From Siphonodentalium dalli (taxonomy: Eukaryota > Mollusca > Scaphopoda > Gadilida > Siphonodentaliidae): DNA of 64,000 nucleotides. Position 1 is the stretch's first letter, and every line of letters begins with the position of its first letter. The notes under the pieces are model-generated. The model did no database searches, was not told the origin of the DNA, and worked only from the letters and a program-made list of their open reading frames with translations. The stretch covers positions 231,074,944 to 231,138,943 of the forward strand of contig CP136061.1 in the NCBI GenBank assembly GCA_032622095.1, given 5' to 3'. Made by a program: the position numbers and the translations under genes. Shown here piece by piece: positions 1 through 10,723 of this stretch.

Positions 1-182
1 ACCATTTAGTCACTCCCTGTATAGCTATTCATTACATTTATGATCATACAGTCACTAATTGTATACATACATGTACTCATCTCACCGTTGACCATACAAT
101 AACTCCCTGTATACCTATTCACCTCATCTATGACCATATAGTAACTCCCTGGCTACCATCTTGGCATCCACCGTGTATCCAG
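1..182 (+). repeat. Degenerate ~42-bp minisatellite, block 1
   Basis: Repeats of a loose unit (cactccctgtatacctattc, then acctcacc, then a gaccatatagt-like stretch) fill this interval. The same unit fills 2.4-4.5 kb and, reversed, 20.4-21.3 kb and 22.5-23.0 kb. The block begins at the window edge, so its full extent is unknown. Confidence 0.8.
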
Positions 183-1000
183 TTGATATGTTTTATCATA
201 GTGGACCAGAATAGCCACATATTATGGTTCATCTCAGTTCCGTTTCAAAGTTCTGCCCATTTCCTTTCAATAATATGGCAAGAAACACAAAAGAGGTTCT
301 CCGCAAAATTCCATACTGCAACTTTAAAATGAATTTGTCATGCCCCATACGGAACTGGGACAAACATAATAGAACGTAGTTGTCAGTTAATTAACTAACA
401 CGTACAATAACCAAGTGAGTCACAATTTTCTACCTTGTCGGATAACGCAGAGAATAATGTTCGGGATATATGTACAAAATTAACTTTTTACAAATTTGGG
501 TTGCCATTTTGGAAGCCATCTTGAGCAATTTGGTCTATAAACACCGTAGTGTGACACATTTAAGATAGACCAATACAATAAATACCTTTGATACCAATGA
601 TAGTTGCATTTTACTTAAAACAATTGTCCAACCCTGAAAAGTGAATTTTTGTCGAAATTTATGTCAAGTTTGTGAGAGAAAAATCCAATATTTCTGGTGA
701 TGTCAGTGGTGACAATAGAAACAATGATCCATGGTGCATCAGACATGTTAGTATGCAATGTATATAATACAGATTAGCCAATTTTATATATTAACCACAA
801 CTTGTAAGCCATTGCAGGACACCCTGGGGCAATATTTACCATTTTTCATATTTTCGGCGGCCATTTTGGAAATTTTCTACACCAATTTCATTCCCATTGA
901 AGTAAAACATCCGTCCAATAAAATAAAGCACATAGTTGTTGACATTCTATTAACAGCCTGTGTGGTTTGTCGATAAAATGACTATCAAAATCGTCTTGCA
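183..1000 (+). repeat. Partial copy of the foldback-element arm
   Basis: This stretch matches 4510-5240 in the same orientation and 1685-2400 in reverse complement. Landmarks include ttctgcccatttcctttcaa, gaatttgtcatgcccc and a ggcggccattttgg site near 856-869. It follows minisatellite block 1 exactly as the arm at 4510 follows its own minisatellite, so it is a second, partial copy of that half-element. No transposase-like reading frame is visible. Confidence 0.75.
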
Positions 1001-1534
1001 AAAAATCGAAAATTTTACCCCTCTTTTTCAAATCCTCTTTCTGTATCTATTACGGAACCCTCGTCAATGGCAAATGTCTTAAAATGACGCTATAATATCA
1101 CGCTTGATGACTGTCTCAAAAACATTGCCATTTACTAATGATTAATGTGAAGAACAATGGAAGATATGGTGAAATATTAATTAAATTTCCTATTTTCGTG
1201 CAGATGACGTCATTTTTCGGCGGCCATTTTGAATTTTTTTCGAAATTTTTTGCCGTCATTTTGAAGAAGGACATCATACCAACAAATGGCATATATTTTG
1301 TCTGTGTCTTTTGCTAACAACCGATCTGTTACAACGATTAAATACAGCTGGTCGGAATTAGAGGAAATGGCGGCCATCTTGGATTCAAATGGCTCTAGCA
1401 CCTAGTAGGGCCACCTTTATTTTTCGGAGAATTCCGGATTCTTTATCTGGATACCATAGGGAACAATAAAAATAAGGTTATTTGTAATCATCGGGGGGGG
1501 GGGGTGCAGGTGGACCTTATTGGCTCCCCGACTA
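1001..1534. other. Inter-element sequence with YY1-like sites and a G tract
   Basis: No gene was seen. It holds two ggcggccat-type sites (near 1219 and 1367) and a run of 12 G at 1493-1504. The G run is followed by a ggtgcaggtggacc...ggctccccgacta phrase that resembles one at 5826-5875. The boundary with the following arm is clear near 1535, where reverse-complement identity to 5250-5420 begins. Confidence 0.5.
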
Positions 1535-2389
1535 AACCCCTTCCGATCCCTCAAAAATTCGATTTTACAGAATGCGGTATAAAATTTCACAAAAAATCAC
1601 AATTGGGATTCTAGTCATATTTCAACAAGAAATGAACAGAACTTTGTAATGTAAGTGAGGCATTAACTATTAATGTTCCAAATCACTGGGACCAAAATTC
1701 TTACTTTGGCTCAAAATGGCTGCCAATATGGCCGCCAAAATATGGAAAATGGTAAATATTACACCAGCGTGTCCTGCAATCGCTTACAAGTTGTGGTTGA
1801 TGTATACAATTGGCTAATCTGTATTCTATACATTGCATACTAACATGTCTAATGCACCATGGATCATTTTTACTATTGTCACCACTGACATCACCAGAAA
1901 TATGGGATTTTTCTCTCACAAACTTGACAAAAATATTGGCAAAAATTCACTTTTCAGGGTTCGACCATTTGTTCAAGTAAAATGCAACTATCTTTGGTAT
2001 AAAAGGTGTTTATTGTTTTGGTCTATCTTAAATGTGTCACACTGTGATGTTTAAAGACTGAAATGCTCAAGATGGCTTCCAAAATGGCAACCAAATTTGT
2101 AAAAAGTTAAAAGTTAACATATCCCGAACATTATTCTCTGCGTTATCCGAAAAAGATAGCAAATTGTGACTCACTTGGTTATTTTACGTATTAGTTAATT
2201 AACTGACAAATACGTTCTATTATATTTGTTCCAGTTCCGTATGGGGCATGACAAATTCATTTTAAAGTTGCAGTATGGAATTTTGCGGAGAACCTCTTTT
2301 GTGATTCTGGCCATATTATTGAAAGGAAATGAGCAGAACTTTGAGACGGAACTGAGATTAATATGTTTACCTGGATTGACTCTATGGTC

Positions 2390-2780
2390 ATGTGTATGGC
2401 GAATAGGTATACATGTAGCGGCTGTATGGCCCATGGTGAAGTGAATATGTATACAATGAGTGACTGTATGATCGTGCATATGTATACATAGAGTGACTTT
2501 TTGTCATGCGTCGGGTGTATGTGTATACCTGGTGTTCATGCATGGTGACTCGTGGCTGTATCGTCATTTGTGGTATGTACGGGTATAACCAAGTATGGCT
2601 GCATGATCAGGTGTACGTGTATAAAGTGGGTTACTATGTTGTCATTTGTGTGGTGTTTATGTACATATGGAGTGACTTGGGTAATGGGTGGGTTATATCT
2701 TGGTGGTAATGGGTGGGTTGTATCTTGTGTGGCTATCGCTTTCTACAATAACTCAAGGGTATGTTAATCAATAAAGAGGT
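2390..2780 (-). repeat. Degenerate ~42-bp minisatellite, block 2 (reversed)
   Basis: Same unit as block 1 but in the opposite orientation (gtatacatagagtgact, ggtgtatgtgtatacc and similar). It is the short minisatellite of the left foldback arm. Confidence 0.75.
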
Positions 2781-2839
2781 CATGTCAGAGAGTTCTCCAT
2801 CTTGATGATGTTTATGTAGATGGGGGTGGAAAGCGATAG

Positions 2840-4510
2840 CCACCCATTAGCACACAGTCATTACATATATACATAAACACCACAGACATAACAATATAGT
2901 GACCCACTGTATACATGTACACCTGATCCATGACCACGGATGACCATACAGCCATGCGTCACAATGCAGGCACACCGGGTATACTCCTAAACATTACCCA
3001 TAACCATATAGTCACTCCCTGTATACCCATTCATCTCACCATTGGCCATAAGGTCACCCCCTGTATACCTATTCTCCAAACGCATGGTAAAATAGACAAT
3101 CAATATCTACATCAACACCATAACAATGGCCATAAACTCATTCCGGTATACATATGCACCTCACCAATGGCCATATAGCCACTCGCTTCATACTCATACC
3201 CTCACCCATGTCACCTGGTATACCGGTACTCCTTCATCTGACCTATGGCCATATAGTCACCCCGTGTGTACCTATTCAAAACATTCATACATGATCATGG
3301 TCAATCCTTGTATACATAATCGCCTCAACATTGGCCATGTCACTCCTTGTATCCCTATTTGTCACACCATAGCCGAATAGCCACTCAAGATATACTAATA
3401 CACCCCATCCATGTCACTATAGTCACTCCATGTATGTATGTGCACCTCATCCATAGCCACTCGCTATATAGACATATCCCTCGCCCATGACAATAAAGCA
3501 ACACGTGTTATACTGGTATAACCTACACGTGACCATACCGCCACGAGTCACCAAACAGGAGCACCAGGTATACTCATACGCCTGACACGTGACCATTTAG
3601 TCACCCCCTGTATAGATGTTCATTACATTTGTGACCATACAGTCACTACTGTCTTGTGTACCTACATGTTCTCATCTCACTATTAACCATACAGTCACTA
3701 CTTGTATACCTATTTGACACACATAGTCATATAACCACTCGATATACATATGCAGCTCACCCTAATGTATACCCTCACTAATGGCCATTCAGCCCTTCCA
3801 GATATACAAAAAAACGCACACACGACCACTCAAACACTCCATACTTGCATATACACCTCACGCATGACAATTCAGCAATTCACTGCATAATCATACACGC
3901 CATCCATGATAATACAGCTAAGCCTTATACACCCACAAATGATAATACATCCACGAGATATATAAATATACATCCCACCATTACCACACGGACACTCCCT
4001 ATATAACCACGCACTCGATAATGTCCACCCAGCTTACTCCAGGTATTCATATTCAATCATGACCGTACAGTTATTCCATGTATACCTGTACACATTACCC
4101 GTAACCATAAAATCACTCCCTATTATCCACACACCCCATCCATGATCATACAGACAACACATGCACATACCTCCCAGTACCTTACAGTCACTCCATATAT
4201 ACATAATCAACACATAGATGACCATGTAGCTATATCCATACACCACACATATGACCATACAGGTACACCGGTTGCACCCGTACTGAATATACGCAATCAT
4301 ACACCATAGAGTCACTCCATGCATACCGATTGACCTCACACCTGACCATGACCTCTCCCTGTATACCTAGATGCACCTTACCATGGACAACCCACTAATA
4401 ACCATATAGTCACTCATTGTATACCTACTCACATCAGTCATGACATACAATAACTCCCTGTATACCTATTCACCTCACATATGATCATAGAGTAACTCCC
4501 TGGCTATGAT
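2840..4510 (+). repeat. Degenerate ~42-bp minisatellite, block 3 (long)
   Basis: About forty imperfect units averaging about 42 bp, each built from a gaccatatagtcactcc-like half and a gtatacctattcacctcac-like half. Individual units are heavily diverged and the spacing drifts, so this is an old array. Short open frames within it (for example 2930-3178 and 3126-3380) only reflect the repeat and are not genes. Confidence 0.8.
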
Positions 4511-5420
4511 ATTGGCATCCACACTGTATCATGTTGACATTTTTTTTATCATAATGGACCAGAATAGCCAAAGATTATGATCCATCTCAGTTCTGTATCA
4601 AAGTTCTGCCCATTTCCTTTCAATAAATGTGGCCAAAATTACAAAAGAGGTTCTCAGCAAAATTGCATACTTTAAAATGAATTTGTCATGCTCCAAAAGG
4701 AACTGAGACAACCAGAATAGAACATGTAGTTGTCAGTTAATTAAATAACATGTATAATAACCAAGTGAGTCACAATATGCTACCTTTTCGGATAATGCAG
4801 AGAATGTTCGGGATATATGTAAAAAATTAACATTCTACAAATTTGGTTGCCCTTTTGGAAGCCATCTTGAGCAATTCAGTCTATACACACTGTAGTGTGA
4901 TACATTTAAAATAGACCAAAACAATAAACACCTTTCAATCCAAAGATAGTTATATTTTACCTGAAAAAATGGTCCAAACGTGAAAAGTGAATTTTTGCCC
5001 ATATTTATGTCAAGTGTTTGAGAGAAAAGTCCAATATTTTTGACGATGTCAGGGGTGACAATAGTAACAATTAACCATGGTGCATCAGACATGTTAGTAT
5101 TCAATGTATAGAATGCAGAATAGCCAATTTTATACATCAACCACAACTTGTAAGCGATTGCAGGACACGCTGGTGTAATATTTACCATTTTCAATATTTT
5201 GGCGGCCATATTGGCAGCCATTTTGAGCCAAAGTAAGAAGTTTGGTTCCAGTGATTTGGAATATTAATAGTTAATGATATGCCTCACTTACATTACAAAG
5301 TTCTGTTCATTTCTTGTTGAAATATGACTAGAATCCCAATTGTGATTTTTTTGTGAAATTTTATACGGCATTCTGTAAAATCGAATTTTTGAGGGATCGG
5401 AAGGGGTTAGGACCCCAATA

Positions 5421-6020
5421 ATTGCATATTTCGTTGCTCCAATGATCAGTTAATATACAAAACACAATATAAAGTTGCATTACTCTACCAGTTCCAAACA
5501 GCATGAATTGATCTAGAAGACATTTGTGAAAAAATGTTATATTTTCAACTTCCGGTGGCCATTTTGGAGGCCATCTTGGATGGTGAGTTTAAATTTTGGC
5601 TCAAAAATGTGTCATTATGTCTCAGCTTCACGAAAATATATACATTTCTATACATTTTACAAGATTTTCCCGCTATAATTTGCATAAACTGACTTAGGGT
5701 CTGGTCTGAAAAACGGCGGCCATGATGGACGCCATTTTGTCTGGAGTCTACACGGCCACATTTTTTTCTTGTTAACATTGCTTAAAAGTTGAAGGACATA
5801 ATAAGGAACAAAATGAGTGGGGTGAAGTTAAGTCCCAGGGGGGTGCAAGGGTACCCCTGTTAGCTCCCGGACTATATCGATCGAAGAAATCCAATGAAAC
5901 TTACATATCTTGTCAATTGCAGTCCCCGGAGCGTGACGTCATAGGCTGCACCTGCTAGCTATCGAAGAAACTAACATATATAGTCCACTTTCTTTCAGAG
6001 TATGCCACCGATAGTACAGT
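5421..6020. other. Sequence between foldback element and Crypton exon
   Basis: No coding signal was seen. It contains three clustered ggcggccat/ggccattttgg sites near 5550-5580 and 5716-5745, resembling those inside the arms. At 5826-5875 there is a ggggtgcaagggtacccctg phrase echoed near 1500, and part of it (gttagctcc) recurs at 25521. It could be the outer part of the same or a related element. Confidence 0.4.
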
Positions 6021-6192
6021 ACAGTGTATGCCGAAATAAATCACAGAGAAGGCCGATGCATTTGTTTATGTTACATTTCCTATGCATGTACATATACTTA
6101 TATTTCCCTCCCTCAACAGCCACAAGGTTCAAACCCTTCTTGCAAATTTACCAATGCCAAAATAATTAAATTCAATGTATATTCCCTTTCAG

Positions 6193-6754
6193 GTAACAAG
6201 AACTGTCAAGTACTTTCCTTCGAGAAATATATTTCAAGACTGAACTCCGAAATAGAATGTCTGTGGCAAAAACCGAGAGATTCCTTTACGGATGATTCCA
6301 AGTGGTACTGTTGTTCGCCTATTGGGAAGAACACTCTCGGTGGTATGATGGCTAGCATCTCCAAAATGGGGAGATTATCACAAATATACACAAACCATTC
6401 GGTGCGTTCTACAAGTATAACAATTTTGGATCAAGCTGGTCTCGATAGCAGGCATATAATGTGTGTTTCTGGGCATAAGAGTGAAAGCAGTCTCAGGCAC
6501 TACTCAAGCCATGTAAATGACAAAAAGAAAAGAAATATATCAGAAACTGTTAGTCAAGCATTGAATATATACGGAAGCGATGGTAACGATATGGATACAG
6601 TTACACATGAACCCATACCAGCTACCGGTGTATCTCCCACTAACAAGCAGATACATCTGAATATAGCAAGTTCTGCTACAAAGAGCGACTCTGCAAACGG
6701 ATTCAATTTTGCGAGTGGATGCAATGTAACGATAAACGTCTACAATCACAAATG
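6193..6754 (+). CDS. Crypton-type tyrosine recombinase, C-terminal (last) exon
   Basis: This is the catalytic C-terminal part of a Crypton/DUF3504-type tyrosine recombinase, an enzyme family that cuts and rejoins DNA through a tyrosine nucleophile. The exon start is chosen at the acceptor ttccctttcag ending at 6192, because the family-like sequence begins just after it. The frame is open upstream to 6024, but that part has no family character. Visible signatures are a cysteine/lysine start followed by FEKYISRLN, then WYCCSPIGKNTLGGMM, the HxxR box in TNHSVRSTS, and GHKSESSLRHYSS with the second catalytic His and the Tyr. The C-terminal tail ends NVTINVYNHK before a TGA stop; similar Asn-rich tails occur in this family. 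Upstream exons with the first catalytic Arg are not recognisable in the window. The exon is intact, but the upstream neighbourhood is repetitive, so it may be an isolated remnant. It could also be a domesticated relative. Confidence 0.8.
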
Positions 6755-6930
6755 AACATTATTTCATTGCTCATTATTTGTTCAATGTTGACAAACATAT
6801 ATAGTGTACACATGTTTTCTGAATAGCCAACGAAACAGTTACTATACAATTATGTGTTTAACAACTTTCTACCTGTATCCCAACTCGAGTTATGATTTGC
6901 ACTAACATATGGGTGGGGTCGTATAACAAA

Positions 6931-7040
6931 ACAGTTATCACCCTTGCCTTCGTGAGACACGTGGAAGGCCCTCGGGTGACATTCCGGTCTCGAGCGGGCG
7001 ACAAATCCCCGTGTCTCACTCACGCGCGGGCGATAACTGT
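6931..7040. mobile_element. Palindromic element, copy 1 (left arm truncated)
   Basis: Starts acagttatcacccttg and ends cgcgggcgataactgt, with gggtgacattcc-ggtctcgag-cgggcgacaaatcc inside. It matches the palindromes at 8094-8233 and 9114-9265, but most of its left arm between gagacacg and the centre is deleted. Confidence 0.7.
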
Positions 7041-7043
7041 ATA

Positions 7044-7209
7044 TTGTTATCCTTCATCACATTTCATCCCATTTTCCTCTCTTCTGATTGGCTGAGAGTG
7101 CGTCACATGGCGGGCCGTAAATCACCTTGTTATCCTTCATCCCATTTCATCTCATTTTCCTCTCTTCTGATTGGCTGAGAGTGCGTCACATGGCGGGCCG
7201 TAAATCACC
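7044..7209 (+). repeat. Two 83-bp direct repeats with promoter-like motifs
   Basis: Two adjoining copies (7044-7126 and 7127-7209) share ttctgattggctgagagtgc followed by gtcacatggcgggcc. Each contains an inverted CCAAT box (attgg) and a tgcgtcac CRE/AP-1-like site. They sit between a palindromic element and the tandem 1-kb array. A promoter role is only inferred. Confidence 0.6.
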
Positions 7210-8093
7210 ATATTACCCTCGAGGGTAACATTGTCTCAGTTATTGACCGCTCAGCTGTTACCAGTAAACACAGAACTACGAAGAACTCAACGCGCAGAGA
7301 TTCTCTGACAGCTCTCTAATATTTTCGAAAAACACTGTTTTTATAAACCCCACTGTTTCATAACAACCGCGAACTGTGGTGTTTGCTAATTTGCATAATT
7401 GTGGGGGTTTTTTTATTTGCAATTAAAGCACGCTATATATAAATGGTGTTATCACAGACACAAATCCGTTATAAGGTGTAATGTTCCTATTGGACCTTTT
7501 TATATCAATAATAAAGACCGTGGGACAAATAGATAAACCTTATTATGCAGTTTGTATGTGCTGGAGACAATTACACATACGATGTACATACGTTACAACT
7601 ACGTTTATGTACTAGATCAAATAGCCACTCTTTGCTGTTTATCAATTGACTATTTCTTTTCTTCAATACATTCCTCAGACTTCAGAGAATACCCGATTGT
7701 TGCGTAACGATCTGTGACATATGTCAATTTCTTTTTTGCACTAGTACAACGTGTTAGTTTCACATTTTAGCATTCTGGAATTTAACACGTCTGTCGGCGT
7801 CTTCACGCTCATTTGAAACGAAACCGAACATTTCGCTGCATGGCTACTCAACTTCGAAATTGCATTACTCCTCTTTCCATGAACCGATTTCCACCATGCA
7901 ACCAGCAAACTGACCGGAGAATAGCTGCGCAAACGACGGGTCTGTCAATTGATCCAGATTACGAATGTTTTATTTTCTAAATAGCGATGATTCCAACATA
8001 AAATTAACTTTTCGAACTGGATTAAAGAATATATGCGCGCATTTATGCCTGCTATTAAGGAGGTTCGTGTGTACTCCTTTGTCAGATAACAAA

Positions 8094-8233
8094 ACAGTTA
8101 TCACCCTTGTTTTCGTGAGACACGGGGATTTGTCGCCGCTCTCGACCTGGAATGTCACCCTCGGGCCGCCACATTCCAGGTCTCGAGCGGGCGACAAATC
8201 CCCGTGTCTCACTCAATCGCGGGCGATAACTGT
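8094..8233. mobile_element. Palindromic element, copy 2
   Basis: A near-perfect inverted repeat: cagttatcacccttg and gagacacggggatttgtcgc on the left oppose gcgacaaatccccgtgtctc and gcgggcgataactg on the right. The centre is GC-rich around ctcgggccgccac. It can fold into a hairpin of about 65 bp per arm. Confidence 0.8.
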
Positions 8234-9113
8234 ATATTATTACCCTCGAGGGTAACATTGTCTCAGTTATTGACCGCTCAGCTATTACCAGTAAACATAG
8301 AACTTCGAAGAACTCAACGTGCAGAGACACTCTCACACCTCTCTAACAATTTTCGAAAACACTGTTTTTATAAACCCCATTGTATCATAACAAAAGCGAA
8401 CTGTGGTGTTTGCTAATTTGCATAATTGTGTGTTTTTTTAGTTGCTTTTGCACGCTAAGTATAAATGGTGTTATCGCGGACACAAATCCGTTATAATGTG
8501 TAATGTTCCTATTGGACCTTTTTATATCAATAATAAAGACCGTGGGACAAATAGATAAACATTAATATGCAGTTGGTGTGTGCTGCAGGCAATCGCACAT
8601 ACGATGTACATACGTTACTTAACGTTTATGTACTAGTTCAAATAGCCACTCTTTACTGTTTATCAATTGACTATTTCTTTTCTTCAATACATTCCTCAGA
8701 CTTCAGAGAATACCCGTATGTTGCGTAACAATCTGTGACATATGTCAATTTCTTTTTGCACTACTACAACGTGTTAGTTTCACATTTTAGCAATCTGGAA
8801 ATGAACACGTCTGTCGGCGTCTTCACGGCCATTTGAAACGAAACCGAACATTTCGCTGCATGGCTACTCAACTTCGAAATTGCTTTACTCCTCTTTCCGT
8901 GAACCGATTTCCACCATGCAACCAGCAAACTTACCGGAGAATAGCTGCGCAAATGACGGGTCTGTTAATTGATCCCGATTATGAATGTCTTATTTTCTAA
9001 ATAGCGATGATTCCAAAATAAAATTAACTTTTCGAACTGGATTAAAGAATATATGCGCGCATTTATGCCTGCTATTAAGGAGGTTCGTGTGTACTCCTTT
9101 GTCAGATAACAAA

Positions 9114-9265
9114 ACAGTTATCACCCTTGTTTTCGTGAGACACAGGGATTTGTCGCCGCTCTCGACCTGGAATGTCACCCTCGGGCCTAGCGGCCCTCGG
9201 GTGACATTCCAGGTCTCGAGCGGGCGACAAATCCCCGTGTCTCACTCAATCGCGGGCGATAACTG
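9114..9265. mobile_element. Palindromic element, copy 3 (most complete)
   Basis: The fullest copy. Its centre ctcgggcctagcggccctcg is bounded by ggaatgtcacc on the left and ggtgacattcc on the right, and the outer ends are cagttatcacc and ggcgataactg. It closes tandem unit B. The superfamily is not assigned. Confidence 0.8.
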
Positions 9266-9271
9266 TATATT

Positions 9272-9680
9272 AACAACCAATATTGTGCGATTGGGTGATA
9301 TGGATAATGATGTATATTATATGAATCAAGATGATTTTAAATATGCATAGAATTGGAATACATTAAGTTTATCGTAAAGGGCACGTAGATGTGTTTATAA
9401 ATGTACCTGCAAAAGATTTATTTTGAATAAAAATTAGGCGTAAATTTCACGTCTATTTTAAATTTAAAGCATCCATAAAATTAATGTGTTATTTCGAATA
9501 TATATAATACTTAAATTGCACGTATATTTGAATTTAATTTCATTTAACGTCACGTATTTTCCATTAAATGTCTAGATTTATGGTAAACACGGAACACGTA
9601 AATTTCCTTAAATTTGACAAATACGTGGGACTTACAGACACGTAATTTCCAAGTAAATGTGGAAGAATACGTGTAATTAT
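9272..9680. other. AT-rich stretch with recurring CACGT/ACGTG cores
   Basis: No gene was seen. About ten cacgt or acgtg cores recur in a loose context of cacgtaaatttcc and aaatacgtgg, which suggests a decayed short tandem repeat or a low-complexity region. Confidence 0.4.
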
Positions 9681-9691
9681 ATAAAACTCAC

Positions 9692-9718
9692 CACAACAGT
9701 CGCCCCTGTTCACAACCA
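9692..9718 (-). pseudogene. Broken duplicate of the F-type lectin exon 3' end
   Basis: On the minus strand this reads the residues VNRGDCCG and then a GTGAGTTTTATAT splice donor. That is the same exon end and intron start as at 9856 downward, with a few substitutions. Homology fades within about 30 bp upstream, at the aaaaggggccgcc stretch. The rest of the exon is absent, so this is a relic of a local duplication and not a usable exon. Confidence 0.7.
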
Positions 9719-9855
9719 AAAAGGGGCCGCCGTTAAATAAAGGCGATGGAGACAGTCTATAATCAAAATGTGAGCAAAGCGCACAAATGGTCCGCAGACC
9801 CCTCCGACGCTGGATAACGGCTGCCTGTTTCAGCTATTAATGATATAAAACTCAC

Positions 9856-10086
9856 CACAGCAGTCACCCCTGTTCACAATCAACCCGCCCGTGATCGTGT
9901 ACGCCCCACCAAGGTCGACAACCCACCACGGGTAAGCCTGTGATCTCGTCTCCGTGCACGAAAGGGACCAGTAGCGAGAAGCTCTGTTCCCGTCGACGCC
10001 ATGGCTAGGAATTCCGTTTCCAGAATACAGCGATGATTGCCAGGTATCGCCACCAAGGGCCACATTAGTCTGCGCATAAATCAAAT
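9856..10086 (-). CDS. Internal exon of an F-type lectin (fucolectin) domain protein
   Basis: A 231-bp exon bounded by a polypyrimidine tract plus ACAG at 10087-10099 and a GTGAGT donor at 9855-9850. It starts with two bases of a split codon. It encodes the N-terminal half of an F-type lectin fold, a secreted beta-sandwich that in fucose-binding members recognises fucosylated glycans in innate immunity or fertilisation. Visible family landmarks are NVALGGDTWQSS, AVDGN-like HGVDGNRASRYW, the SCT(x)TRSQ turn, PWWVVDLGG, and the NRGDCCGE double-cysteine motif. In family members I recall, a His follows SCT and starts the fucose-binding His-x(~26)-Arg-x-Asp motif. Here that position is Glu (SCTE), while the Arg-x-Asp of RGDCC is kept, so fucose binding may be changed or lost. 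The flanking exons, including the rest of the fold and any signal peptide, are not recognisable in the window. Confidence 0.8.
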
Positions 10087-10207
10087 CTGTAAAAAAAAAA
10101 TCAGATCAGTCCAAATCGGTAACTTGGTTCAAAATGTGTTTCCATCATTTCCCATGCTCGATTTGAGGTCAACGGTATTTAGATCATTGTGTATACGAAG
10201 TGGAGTA

Positions 10208-10420
10208 CAGTAATGCTCTAAATAATCGACTCCTTAACCTCAGCATAATTGTGGGTAATTTTTCAGGATTTAGTGGGAAATATGGCTTGTTGCCATTCAT
10301 CGGAAAGCTCTCACTGAGAGCTTTCCGATGAATGACAACAAGCCATATTTCCCACTAAATCCTGAAATATTACCTATAATTATGCTGTGGTTAAGGAGTC
10401 GATTATTTAGAGCATTACTG
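10208..10420. mobile_element. Palindromic MITE flanked by TA (Tc1/mariner-like)
   Basis: A near-perfect palindrome with its centre at ggaaagctctcactgagagc. The ends are cagtaatgctctaaataatc and its complement, bounded by TA at 10206-10207 and 10421-10422. The inverted symmetry continues about 20 bp beyond the TA on both sides (gatcattgtgtatacga). No coding capacity. The Tc1/mariner assignment rests only on the TA flanks. Confidence 0.75.
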
Positions 10421-10723
10421 TACCTCGTATACACAATGATCTAAAACAATGTACTGGGAGAGTGGTTGCTCTTACGTTTCAGTCAAATTCACCGAATTGA
10501 AGCCTGCAGGTCACTCCAGTGATGTTTACTCAACTAGCTTAACACCAGCTAATCACAAAAATGCAAGAAAATTGATAGGTCATGAGTTTACTTTGTAAAA
10601 TAGTTCCCCAAGTGTACGACAGGGCTATCTCGTAGCCATATTTTACCTGGAAAAACACAGAACTACAGCAGCTAGTTTAATAAATTTCCCGCTCACAAAA
10701 AAATCCATTCCCCCATTAAATCA

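Larger units (their letters stand above)
1535..5420. mobile_element. Foldback (long inverted repeat) element carrying a minisatellite
   Basis: The left arm (about 1535-2780) is the reverse complement of the right arm (about 2820-5420). For example, ttccgatccctcaaaaattc at 1539 pairs with gaatttttgagggatcggaa at 5382. The centre near 2730-2850 is itself inverted, with tggctatcgctttc opposite gaaagcgatagcca. The arms differ mainly in minisatellite length: about 0.4 kb on the left and 1.7 kb on the right. Reading frames inside, such as the 128-codon minus-strand frame at 4835-5221, lie in arm sequence that recurs decayed in other copies and show no protein-family signature. This is probably a non-autonomous foldback DNA element; its superfamily is not assigned. 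Confidence 0.75.
7211..9271. repeat. Tandem duplication of a ~1.03-kb unit, each ending in a palindrome
   Basis: Unit A (7211-8237) and unit B (8238-9271) begin with the same tattaccctcgagggtaaca and run in parallel with modest divergence. Shared landmarks are an octamer-like atttgcat at about 7389 and 8413, and a tgcgcaaacgacgggtctgt-type segment (7927; slightly diverged at 8947). Each unit ends in a long palindrome. A 62-63-codon minus-strand frame appears in both units (7741-7932, 8764-8952), with substitutions and no recognisable family. Because another copy of the palindrome precedes unit A, the layout is palindrome, unit, palindrome, unit, palindrome. Confidence 0.85.

Noticed and set aside
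2195-3380. CRISPR-like appearance of ~42-bp repeats
   Set aside because: Units are degenerate, have no conserved repeat/variable spacer alternation and no cas genes, and the genome is clearly eukaryotic. It is a minisatellite.
4835-5221. 128-codon minus-strand frame
   Set aside because: It lies inside the foldback arm. The two other copies of the same segment are interrupted, and no family motif is present.
6125-6140. B-box-like ggttcaaaccc suggesting a tRNA or SINE
   Set aside because: No A box, cloverleaf or tail could be matched around it.
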